A stretch of DNA of 12,097 nt from Cellulomonadaceae bacterium (GCA_031282935.1 JAITCS010000198.1:1-12097); one strand, 5' to 3'; shown: positions 1-6,505, numbered from the stretch's first letter. Notes: generated from the sequence alone by a model not told the origin. Program-made: numbers and translations.

Positions 1-4
1 GCAT
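1..4 (-). CDS. Start of a LacI-controlled gene, cut by the left edge
   Basis: Only the start codon (complement of 2-4) and one more base lie in the window, so the product cannot be read. The start is well supported. On the minus strand an AAGGAG ribosome binding site (complement of 12-17) stands seven bases in front of ATG, and a perfect LacI-type palindrome lies 110 bases upstream at 115-134. The leader can fold into a short hairpin (31-48, six-base stem CGTTTC/GAAACG). The same operator core precedes the GH35 gene at 8278, so the missing gene is probably a sugar transporter component or another glycosidase; that is inference from the shared operator, not from any coding sequence. Confidence 0.6.
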
Positions 5-114
5 CTTTTTTCTCCTTGTGGGTGATTGTCCGTTTCACCAGCGAAACGGGACGTTGAGATCGGACTTGGGTTGCGATCCGGCTTGGTTGTTGCTTTCTCG
101 CTTCCGACTAAGAG

Positions 115-134
115 AAATGTTAGCGCTAACATTT
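115..134. promoter_or_regulatory. LacI-family operator, perfect 20-base palindrome
   Basis: The 20 bases form an exact inverted repeat centred on the GC of TGTTAGCGCTAACA, the classical shape of a LacI/GalR-family operator with a central CpG-type step. The same 14-base core recurs at 8334-8347. On the minus strand a CATACT -10-like hexamer (complement of 144-149) lies just upstream, so the operator would cover the transcription start of the gene beginning at 4. The matching -35 (GTGACT, complement of 168-173, 18-base spacer) is only a weak guess. The likely repressor is the LacI protein encoded at 9599-10681. Confidence 0.85.
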
Positions 135-224
135 GGCGTCGTAAGTATGTCTTGGCCGGATTTGAGTAGTCACGGGCTGCTCTCCGTGCGGGGGTACTCA
201 CGCGGGCCTTGCAACGCGCAGAAA

Positions 225-430
225 GGTCTCGCCATTCGCGGGCGGTTCAGCCCGGCACGCGAGTCTTGTGCTTCACCGAAGGTTCTCGAATTTCGTAGGT
301 GTTTTCGGCGGGTAGATATTTGATACCAGCCGCCAGCATGGCAAGTTCTCGGTTTTCGAGGGTGTTTTCTGCGCAGCACCCGAGCCTCGGCGTCCATAGC
401 CTGTTCTCGCCATTTGCAGGTGTTTTTAGG
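225..430. repeat. Four degenerate direct repeats, about 60-base period
   Basis: Copies begin at 225, 282, 345 and 403 (spacings 57, 63 and 58). The shared pattern is GTTCTCG, four variable bases, TT-CG/GC, then AGGTGTTTT. The three later copies agree best; the copy at 225 is the most divergent and starts GGTCTCGCCATT, close to the copy at 403. The sequences between copies are unrelated to one another at sight. Sequence drift among copies and the lack of any cas gene argue against CRISPR. Function unknown; protein-binding sites or a decayed repeat element are possible. Confidence 0.6.
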
Positions 431-468
431 CCGCTGCCAGCCCCGAATCCAATGTCCAAGGGCGCGGT

Positions 469-556
469 GCAACCGCGCAGTGCCCCTTCTGATTAGCGAG
501 AAACGGCAACCGCGCAGCAGACCCATCTGATTAGCAAGGGAGGGCAAACCTCGCAG
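469..556. repeat. Tandem 37-38-base repeat, about 2.3 copies
   Basis: Blocks beginning GCAACCGCGCAG occur at 469 and 506, and a diverged one (GCAAACCTCGCAG) at 544. The first two copies each continue into TCTGATTAGC(G/A)AG at 488 and 526. The period is 37 then 38 bases. The third copy is cut short. I see no gene inside it and do not recognise the unit. Confidence 0.65.
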
Positions 557-594
557 TGACACATTCGTGCTGGTTGTATTGGTCTCCGCCGAGC

Positions 595-632
595 CATCCC
601 GCACCGTCGGCGTGCATCCCGCACCGTCGGCG
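595..632. repeat. Two tandem copies of an 18-base unit, 20-base period
   Basis: CATCCCGCACCGTCGGCG occurs exactly at 595-612 and 615-632, separated by two bases. A recent local duplication or a pair of binding sites roughly two helical turns apart would both look like this. Confidence 0.85.
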
Positions 633-743
633 ATCGATAGTTCCCTGAAACGCCACCTCATCTGATGGAAATAGAACCATTATAACGCGAATCAACGCGT
701 GATTGACCCGAGGGAGCGAGGCGCACATTCAAGATCAAACAGT

Positions 744-783
744 TTTCAAGGAGATTGAACTCCTTTCAAGGAGATTGAACTCC
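744..783. repeat. Perfect tandem 20-base duplication in the leader of the gene at 818
   Basis: TTTCAAGGAGATTGAACTCC is repeated exactly and without a gap at 744-763 and 764-783. Each copy carries an AAGGAG motif and the imperfect palindrome GGAGATTGAACTCC, with arms GGAG and CTCC. The real ribosome binding site of the downstream gene (804-809) is a third AAGGAG, so the leader offers two decoy sites as well. Alternatives are a tandem operator spaced by two helical turns, or a simple slippage duplication. Confidence 0.85.
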
Positions 784-817
784 AATTCCTCGCGTGCCAC
801 AAAAAGGAGTGGAAAAA

Positions 818-1435
818 ATGAAAAGAACCTATCGTCGTATTATTGGAATTACATCGGCTTGCCTCATATCTGGTTTCGCAGTACTGGCCATGCCAAGTAT
901 CGCCACCGCAGTTAAGGAACCTGCCTCGGTTGAGATTAACCCTGACTATCTACCATACATGATTGACCTTGACGACGGTACGATCTGGCTTGACCTCGAA
1001 GGCAATCCGATCAGCCGAGAGCGCCTGATTGAACTGGAAATTGCCCGCATCGAAAGAAGCTTCGACAATTCCAATGCGCCTGCAATCAGTAATTCTCTTG
1101 GCAAACCAGGCCCAGAAGACAGTATCCAGCAGTTGGTTACCTGCACGTCAACAAATTATAAGGTCAAGTACCACCAAACCGCTCAACAGTCGGAAAGTAC
1201 CTTATGTTTCAACAATGTTGGAGTCAGCACAGTTCCCAACAGCTACATTTACATGATGCAATCTGTTGACGCGGTATGTCCCGGGCAGTTTACAAGCCAA
1301 AGCATCCATTATCAAGCCAGCGGCAAGTGGAATTGGAGCACAGTGCGAGGTTACGCATCAAACAATAGCGTTTGCTATCGCTTTGATGCTTCAGGCGTTT
1401 ATCCCACTCAATTCGATCAAGCTGACGTATATTGA
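818..1435 (+). CDS. Secreted four-cysteine protein of unknown function
   Basis: The product has 205 residues. I chose ATG 818 because AAGGAG (804-809) lies eight bases upstream and the protein then begins with a clear signal peptide: basic MKRTYRR, a hydrophobic stretch to about residue 26, and an ATA cleavage-type motif near residues 29-31. An upstream in-frame ATG at 794 has no such site. The mature protein has an acidic, helix-prone N-terminal part (to about 105) and a C-terminal part of about 100 residues. That part is rich in Thr, Ser, Tyr and Asn, with four cysteines (109, 130, 154, 186) that could form two disulfides. The second half has the look of a small extracellular beta-sandwich, and the CFNN segment faintly recalls crystallin-fold actinobacterial proteins, but I do not recognise the family. 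It stands alone, followed by a hairpin, and precedes the sigma-factor cassette. Confidence 0.8.
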   Translation: MKRTYRRIIGITSACLISGFAVLAMPSIATAVKEPASVEINPDYLPYMIDLDDGTIWLDLEGNPISRERLIELEIARIERSFDNSNAPAISNSLGKPGPEDSIQQLVTCTSTNYKVKYHQTAQQSESTLCFNNVGVSTVPNSYIYMMQSVDAVCPGQFTSQSIHYQASGKWNWSTVRGYASNNSVCYRFDASGVYPTQFDQADVY

Positions 1436-1476
1436 CGTTGTGCCATTTCCTGTATGAGGGGGCGCTAAGTGTGTGG

Positions 1477-1524
1477 CAGCGGTTTGGGGTGCCCAAGGGC
1501 AATACCTACCACCCCATACCGCTG
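1477..1524 (+). terminator. Long hairpin behind the secreted-protein gene
   Basis: Two 15-base arms (1477-1491 and 1510-1524) pair with a single mismatch around an 18-base loop. The left arm reads CAGCGGTTTGGGGTG. It lies 41 bases behind the stop at 1435 and ahead of the sigma gene, so a terminator is the natural reading. There is no run of T after the stem, so it may instead be a processing or attenuation structure. Confidence 0.5.
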
Positions 1525-1683
1525 TTCCATACCTGCCGGATGCGCACATTATCGCGGTTCCGTAACCTGCGGGTGACTATTATCGCCACAATACCTGGCG
1601 CGGTTTGATCTGAGACGAAACACTCTAGGTTGGAACGGAAATAAATCAGTACACAGCATATAGCGACCGGAAAGGGGAACATA

Positions 1684-2301
1684 TTGAACTCTGATCAGTT
1701 TGAAGTGTTCTACAGGCGCTATTACCGCCTTGTCCTGACTACGGCCCATCAGCGGCTGGGTTGTTTTGCCGATGCGCAAGACGCCGCTTCGACTGTTTTC
1801 CGGATTGCGTGGGAACACTCTTCGGCAGGGAATGAACTAAGCCTTGCTTGGATTTATCAAACCCTTAGAAATGTCATCGGTAACGAGTACAGGCATCAAG
1901 GCAGAAATAAAGTTCTATTGAATAGACTTGCGCTGGGGTTCTCGGAGGCAACGGAGCCGGAGCCAATTGACGAACTGATCACTACCAGGGCAGCAATGAA
2001 CGAATTGCCAATGTGTGAGCGCGAATTACTCCGAATGGCCTATTGGGAAGACCTGACAGCACCAGAAATGGCCAAAATTCTCGCATGCACACCCACCGCG
2101 ATTCGACTGCGCCTATTTCGGGCGCGTTCACACATGAAATCAATACTGACTAACCGGACCACTGAAACTGAGGAGACCCCCCCCCTTACGAAAGAGGTGA
2201 CTCCAAATGCTGTCAATCAAATCCAGAATCAAAGCGGCACGCCCAACCAGCGGAAACCGACATATGCATCTCACTGCCCGCGCGGAGAGAGAACTCTCTA
2301 G
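1684..2301 (+). CDS. ECF-type sigma-70 factor with a frame-sensitive C-terminal tail
   Basis: An RNA polymerase sigma factor of the extracytoplasmic-function group. It starts at TTG 1684, six bases behind AAAGGGG (1671-1677). Region 2 spans about residues 4-70, with FEVFYRRYYRLVL and the DAASTVFRIAW segment. Region 4 spans about 105-155, with the helix-turn-helix LTAPEMAKILACTPTAIRLRL followed by FRARSHM. In the frame as given it has 205 residues, and its last 95 bases overlap the next gene. A run of nine C (2177-2185) sits just behind region 4. With eight C the protein would be 171 residues and stop at TGA 2198-2200, six bases before the next start, which is a far more normal gene end. The downstream neighbour is the CU044_5270-type membrane protein that usually accompanies such sigma factors. 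GGAAC at 1632-1636 is a possible ECF-type -35, suggesting self-control, but this is weak. Confidence 0.88.
   Translation: MNSDQFEVFYRRYYRLVLTTAHQRLGCFADAQDAASTVFRIAWEHSSAGNELSLAWIYQTLRNVIGNEYRHQGRNKVLLNRLALGFSEATEPEPIDELITTRAAMNELPMCERELLRMAYWEDLTAPEMAKILACTPTAIRLRLFRARSHMKSILTNRTTETEETPPLTKEVTPNAVNQIQNQSGTPNQRKPTYASHCPRGERTL
2177..2185 (+). repeat. Nine-C homopolymer in the sigma-factor gene
   Basis: Nine consecutive C lie in codons 165-168 of the sigma gene. Losing one C moves translation into a frame that stops at 2198-2200 and removes the 34-residue tail. Such tracts are prone to slippage in replication and transcription, and also to sequencing error. Confidence 0.9.
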
Positions 2302-3208
2302 AATCACAGGTAATGAAATAGCTCATCATAGTGAAGCCAAGCACACAAAGTTCGCAGCGCCCCAGTTGAGTCCGGCGATTATCGGAGTATTATCCGTTAT
2401 GTTTGTACTAGTGTCCTTGTTCTTAGGGCAACTTACCCCTACAATATCCTACGCGGCGTCGCCCCAATTACTGGACTTTCGCCCGATAGAAGTGACTTCA
2501 CAAGAATTGCTAGAGAAACTGAGCGAAAAGGCTGCAGCATTCCCGCTGACGTCGGAGAAATTCCAAACGATCCGAGTCCAGGCTTGGAATATGTCGATTA
2601 CCAAAGATTCACAATCTACGAGATTCGTGACATTCGTAATGCCCGAGCAATACAAAATCACGCGAAAACCAGATGGTTCTCTCTCGATTGTAGTTCGGGC
2701 TGGACAACCTGTAGATAATGTAGGTAACCCGCTGGATGTCACAGATGAAGGGATACCACCCGTTGGCACCCTAATTTGGAGCGATCACTTCCCTGCTGAC
2801 TCGACTCTATTCCCTGGCCATGCTCCAGTACATTCTGAGAATGTAGATGAGTTCCTGAAACAGGGAATGGGTATCGACGTGGTTCCCGACACGGCAGAAT
2901 ATTTCGGAGCTGTCAGGGGACTACTAATGGAGCAATATTTAAACGGCGCGCAAAACGCTGCCTTGTTAAGATTCCTCTCGCAATTACCAAATATTCGGGT
3001 GGCTGGATCCGTGGTTGACCGTCTCGGCCGGGAAGGTATAGCGATTGCTACGACGAGGTATTGGCTGAACGACGAGATATCTGAATATATTATCATATCA
3101 CCGCAAACGGGGCGAATCCTCGCAGTAGAAACCGTAAATGAAGCAACAACAACCCATTTGGGCCAACCTGGCCCAATAGTCACCGGGTATCATGCCTGGG
3201 AAAGGTAA
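2207..3208 (+). CDS. CU044_5270-family membrane-anchored protein, sigma partner
   Basis: The product has 333 residues, starting at ATG 2207 behind AAGAGGTGA (2192-2200). A cytoplasmic N-terminal part of about 55 residues is followed by one membrane segment (about 56-75, IIGVLSVMFVLVSLFLG) and an extracellular domain of about 255 residues. The C-terminal third carries the pattern typical of CU044_5270 proteins: VRGLLMEQYL, then ALLRFLSQLPNIRVAG, DRLGREGIAIA and a closing IISPQTGRILAVETV. These proteins are usually encoded directly behind an ECF sigma factor in actinobacteria. By position and topology it probably senses an outside signal and restrains the sigma factor through its short cytoplasmic part, although no canonical zinc-binding anti-sigma motif is visible. 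Sigma-gene overlap depends on the C tract upstream. It is followed without a gap by the secreted I36-type gene. Confidence 0.8.
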   Translation: MLSIKSRIKAARPTSGNRHMHLTARAERELSRITGNEIAHHSEAKHTKFAAPQLSPAIIGVLSVMFVLVSLFLGQLTPTISYAASPQLLDFRPIEVTSQELLEKLSEKAAAFPLTSEKFQTIRVQAWNMSITKDSQSTRFVTFVMPEQYKITRKPDGSLSIVVRAGQPVDNVGNPLDVTDEGIPPVGTLIWSDHFPADSTLFPGHAPVHSENVDEFLKQGMGIDVVPDTAEYFGAVRGLLMEQYLNGAQNAALLRFLSQLPNIRVAGSVVDRLGREGIAIATTRYWLNDEISEYIIISPQTGRILAVETVNEATTTHLGQPGPIVTGYHAWER

Positions 3209-3212
3209 GAAA

Positions 3213-3704
3213 ATGAAATTCAAGCGTAATAGTATTGCCTCAGCAATAATTACACTCACAATGGGCTTCGTATTTGGAATGAGTACGGCAGCAACAGCAA
3301 TACCTAATGATTATTCGTCGATGCAAGGTAGGATAAATGAAATACTATCTACCCATGCAGGAGGAATCCAGGTCGCTTGGAACGAAATCGCTTGGAACGA
3401 TGGCGCGATTGTCTTGACGCTTTCCCCTGATAATATCGGGGTCGCCCCGTTAGCTGTCGGTAATTGCCCTTCAGGATCATTCTGCGCTTACGACGGCGCG
3501 AACTATTCAGGTAATCGTCTGGCTTTCACAACCTGTCCTAGCACAAATGACGTAAGCCCATTGGGCAAGGCTGTTCGGTCGATAGCAAACTCTCGTACAA
3601 GCGGTTCAATTCAAGCTCGCAATGGTTCCACCGTTGTCCATACGATTTCTGCGAACTCCGGCTTGAACACCACCTCAACAATTTCTCACCTAGTATGCAG
3701 CTAG
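3213..3704 (+). CDS. Secreted peptidase-inhibitor family I36-like protein
   Basis: The product has 163 residues. I chose ATG 3213, four bases behind the preceding stop and seven behind AAAGG (3201-3205); it opens directly with a signal peptide (MKFKRNS, hydrophobic to about 25, cleavage near STAATA). The mature protein first has the family's N-terminal block: helix INEILSTH, then GGIQVAWNEIAW and AIVLTL. A crystallin-like core follows, CPSGSFCAYDGANYSGNRL and a closing TTC, ending with alternating polar strands and a C-terminal VCS. Five cysteines lie in the mature part. I36 proteins include the Streptomyces metalloproteinase inhibitor; most members have no proven target, so inhibition of a protease is inferred. 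Its place between a sigma/anti-sigma pair and a cell-wall hydrolase suggests it is co-secreted or protects or controls the hydrolase. Confidence 0.82.
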   Translation: MKFKRNSIASAIITLTMGFVFGMSTAATAIPNDYSSMQGRINEILSTHAGGIQVAWNEIAWNDGAIVLTLSPDNIGVAPLAVGNCPSGSFCAYDGANYSGNRLAFTTCPSTNDVSPLGKAVRSIANSRTSGSIQARNGSTVVHTISANSGLNTTSTISHLVCS

Positions 3705-3728
3705 AAATGACAGGAGGAAGGTGCAATA

Positions 3729-5987
3729 GTGGCAAACCCAGACCCCTGGATTGAGAACGTACAAATTTGGCTAAACACTACATATACTGGGGTACCAGGG
3801 TGGAATCCGGTAGTGGTTGACGGGCGCACTGGGTGGGCGACTATGCGGGCGCTCACCCGCGCACTCCAACACGAGCTCGGGATATCTTCCTTATCCGATA
3901 ACTTTGGCCCGGGCACAATGTCTGCACTAGGAGCTTTCGGAAATATCTCATCTGGAAATTTCACTCCAAATATCGCTAATATCCTCATCGCTGGTTTGTA
4001 CTGCAAAGGATACAACGCCGGGAATGGTCAGTTGCCTGGAAGTTGGTTACCGCAAACAACAACCGCCGTAAATTCTATCCAATCACATATCGGCATCCCA
4101 CAAACTGGTATCATCACCCCGACGCTATTTAGAGCAATTCTAAATATGGATGCATACATAGTTATCGGAAACGGCCAACAGTTTGTCAGAGAAGTGCAAC
4201 AATGGATGAATGCAACCTATTTGAATCGCTCTTGGTACTCTATCATCCCCGCAGACGGAAGTTATTCTCGTACTGTTCAAACTGCTTTGGTATACGCCAT
4301 TCAGGAGGAGCTCAACGTTGCTGGGGCGAACGGCAATTACGGGCCTGGAACACGCGCTGCTGTGCAAGCGAAAGGCGCTATCGCTATCGGTAATCAGGAC
4401 GGGCCGGGACGTAACTGGATTCGCCTTTTTCAAGCGGCAATGCGATTTAATCTATATCCCGTTGCTTTCGATGGGAGTTTCTCAGTTTCCGACTCAGCAC
4501 ATGTCGTTAGTTTCCAAAACTTCACCGCTTTGCCAATTTCAGGCCAAGGCGATTACCAAACCTGGTCGTCGCTCCTAGTATCAAATGGTGACCCCAATCG
4601 TGTGGGAACTGCTGCGGATACGATTACCCAGGTTACGGCGCCCCGAGCGTCAACCCTCATAGCCAATGGCCGCCAGGTTATTGGGCGCTACCTTACAAAC
4701 GCTTCAAGTTCCTCCGCACTTAACAAAAAGATTCAACCAGGGGAACTTGCAGTAATATTCGGTGCAGGTCTGCGTGTATTTCCGATCTATCAGACATACG
4801 GATCATATCTGTCGTATTTTTCTGACATTCAAGGGCAAAATGACGCTTTCGCTGCTATTGAAGCTGCGACCGAATACGGTTTTTTACGCAATACTTTCAT
4901 ATATTTCGCAGTGGATTTTGATGCCACTGATGACCAGATCACCTCGAATGTGATCCCCCACTTTGAGGCGATTAACACTGTTACCCGCAATTTTAACGGA
5001 ATGTACAGAGTAGGAATATACGGCACTCGAAACGTGTGTTCTCGAATCTCTCAACTAGGCCTCGCGGAGAGCAGTTTTGTTTCAGGTATGAGCACGGGAT
5101 ATAGCGGAAACCTAGGATTCCACCTACCATCAAATTGGGCTTTTGACCAGATATCTACAATTACGCTAGGTACTGGTGGCGGAGCGATTGAGATTGATAA
5201 TAACATCGCATCAGGACGCGATTTGGGGCAATCCTCTATAAACAGTCCTCCAACTGGTGAGAAACTCGATGTACAATTCGATATGGCTCTCCATCCTTCC
5301 CTAGCGAGTGCGATACTTGCTTACATCAACTCGCCAGGAGCCGATATTGGAAATACCCTGGGACTCCTTGAACCGGATCCAGCAGTGATTCTCCAACGAG
5401 TTCTAGCACATGACCTGCTTATCACAAACTTGGCGCGAACCTGGGGAATTAGAAAAGCATTAATACAGTCGATAGCGTTTTGGGAGAATTGGAAAACTCG
5501 GTGGGACGATCTGCTATCAAACTACGCGGTAATTATCTGGTATTCCTATCTAGAGCAGCATGAGGCATGGCTGGAGAGTCCGGTTGGGCCAGAACCACAA
5601 CCGCCTTCAGTAATCCAAGAGGATTCATCCACGGGATTTGCTCAAGTGTTTGCGAACACAGCCATTCTTGCCCAGAACTGGGCGATCGAGAGTGATTTTG
5701 CAGATGGAATATTGCTTGATAATCATAACTGGCGCGATATGTGGGCCATGTGGCAGCTTATTCACACTGACCTTAACTTTAGCATCGCCATAGTCCCAAC
5801 CGTACTTATGTGGGGTGCGGACCGTATCGGTGTCCTTGATGTCCCTCGTTTAACGTTCGCCGACCATGAGATTGAAGCTATTCTTGCTCGTTATAATGGG
5901 ACTAATACTGACGCAGATGCAGTTGGCGCAAGAGTGAAGCACTTCTACGACATATTCGAGCAATTCAACGCGAGTTTGCGATCCTAA
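3729..5987 (+). CDS. Multidomain cell-wall hydrolase: peptidoglycan-binding repeats, DUF1906 domain, lysozyme-like C-terminus
   Basis: The product has 752 residues, starting at GTG 3729 behind AGGAGG (3712-3717). Residues about 8-71, 80-140, 150-216 and 228-285 are peptidoglycan-binding-type modules (for example VQIWLNTTY with GRTGWATMRALTRALQHEL and FGPGTMSAL; the third repeats VQQWMNATY and YGPGTRAAV). Residues about 295-500 match the DUF1906/Rv2525c-like glycoside-hydrolase fold: VIGRYLTN, VFPIYQ, IYFAVDFDAT with acidic D396/D398, GIYGTRNVC and the closing IEIDNNIA. Residues about 550-655 hold a further module with IAFWENW (E586) and EDSSTGFAQVF (residues 631-641), arranged like the catalytic Glu and Gly-x-x-Gln block of lysozyme/lytic transglycosylases. 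It likely cleaves peptidoglycan glycan strands. No signal peptide is present. The next gene starts eight bases later, so the two are co-translated. Confidence 0.85.
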   Translation: MANPDPWIENVQIWLNTTYTGVPGWNPVVVDGRTGWATMRALTRALQHELGISSLSDNFGPGTMSALGAFGNISSGNFTPNIANILIAGLYCKGYNAGNGQLPGSWLPQTTTAVNSIQSHIGIPQTGIITPTLFRAILNMDAYIVIGNGQQFVREVQQWMNATYLNRSWYSIIPADGSYSRTVQTALVYAIQEELNVAGANGNYGPGTRAAVQAKGAIAIGNQDGPGRNWIRLFQAAMRFNLYPVAFDGSFSVSDSAHVVSFQNFTALPISGQGDYQTWSSLLVSNGDPNRVGTAADTITQVTAPRASTLIANGRQVIGRYLTNASSSSALNKKIQPGELAVIFGAGLRVFPIYQTYGSYLSYFSDIQGQNDAFAAIEAATEYGFLRNTFIYFAVDFDATDDQITSNVIPHFEAINTVTRNFNGMYRVGIYGTRNVCSRISQLGLAESSFVSGMSTGYSGNLGFHLPSNWAFDQISTITLGTGGGAIEIDNNIASGRDLGQSSINSPPTGEKLDVQFDMALHPSLASAILAYINSPGADIGNTLGLLEPDPAVILQRVLAHDLLITNLARTWGIRKALIQSIAFWENWKTRWDDLLSNYAVIIWYSYLEQHEAWLESPVGPEPQPPSVIQEDSSTGFAQVFANTAILAQNWAIESDFADGILLDNHNWRDMWAMWQLIHTDLNFSIAIVPTVLMWGADRIGVLDVPRLTFADHEIEAILARYNGTNTDADAVGARVKHFYDIFEQFNASLRS

Positions 5988-5995
5988 GGTATTAT

Positions 5996-6505
5996 ATGTT
6001 TGTGGCGAAGCACAACGAGGCTTTTGAGGACTCGGTGGCACATAGTAAGGTCAAGAACGGGATTGCCTTAGCCATCGGCTCGCTTTCGCTTGTAATAATC
6101 TTGTTAACAATCGCTTTGGCATTATTTGGCGGCGTTGCATGGTTAGCTTTTGGAATGTTCCAGTTCGCGGGGGGAATCATTAACACACCCGAACCTGCAG
6201 CAGCCATATTACCTGCCGAGTTTGCGATTATAGACGACTATGTCGAGTGTGGTTCTGCCGGCTGTTCTCGGACGCTTAGTGTCACCAACAATAGCGGCAT
6301 GGCGGAACGGGAAATAGTCCGAAACTTAGCAGGCGCATTTACAAACTCACTCGACGAAATTGCCTGGGAGGGATGTTCGGCGACGGATTGGCGTCTGCTT
6401 CGCCGTTCCTGCACCTATATTCGCTATTCTGATTATTTTAACCGCATGTATATATCCCTCACATACAAGCCAGCATTCTTTCTGGCCCCTCTGCTAATGC
6501 AATAG
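5996..6505 (+). CDS. Small membrane protein coupled to the cell-wall hydrolase
   Basis: The product has 169 residues, starting at ATG 5996 with AAGG (5986-5989) six bases upstream overlapping the stop of the hydrolase gene. A short cytoplasmic N-terminus (about 20 residues) leads into a long hydrophobic stretch of about 40 residues (21-61, IALAIGSLSLVIILLTIALALFGG onwards in two parts), enough for one long or two membrane segments. About 105 residues follow, with four cysteines (in CGSAGC, GCSATD and RRSC) that could form disulfides outside the cell. I do not recognise the family. Tight coupling to a peptidoglycan hydrolase makes a self-protection protein, an export helper or a holin-like partner plausible; the sequence does not decide between them. 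Confidence 0.7.
   Translation: MFVAKHNEAFEDSVAHSKVKNGIALAIGSLSLVIILLTIALALFGGVAWLAFGMFQFAGGIINTPEPAAAILPAEFAIIDDYVECGSAGCSRTLSVTNNSGMAEREIVRNLAGAFTNSLDEIAWEGCSATDWRLLRRSCTYIRYSDYFNRMYISLTYKPAFFLAPLLMQ

Larger units (their letters stand above)
135..817. other. Repeat-rich region without a convincing gene
   Basis: Open frames here on both strands lack ribosome binding sites and recognisable protein patterns, and they run straight across repeats, so I call no gene. What it holds is four kinds of short direct repeat, listed separately: a degenerate unit about every 60 bases (225-430), a 37-38-base unit (469-556), and two tandem 20-base units (595-632 and 744-783). A TATAAC hexamer at 681-686 is a possible -10 for the gene at 818, but no good -35 stands in front of it. 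Confidence 0.6.

Noticed and set aside
225..556. CRISPR-like array
   Set aside because: Repeats differ from copy to copy, two unrelated unit types are involved, spacing varies and no cas gene is present.
170..661. Minus-strand open frame of 163 codons
   Set aside because: It runs across several repeat families, has no ribosome binding site and shows no recognisable protein pattern; the Arg/Pro-rich text is what random GC-rich sequence gives.
3373..3402. Repeated GCTTGGAACGA as a binding-site pair
   Set aside because: It encodes the AWNEIAWND segment that matches the normal I36 family pattern, so coding explains it.
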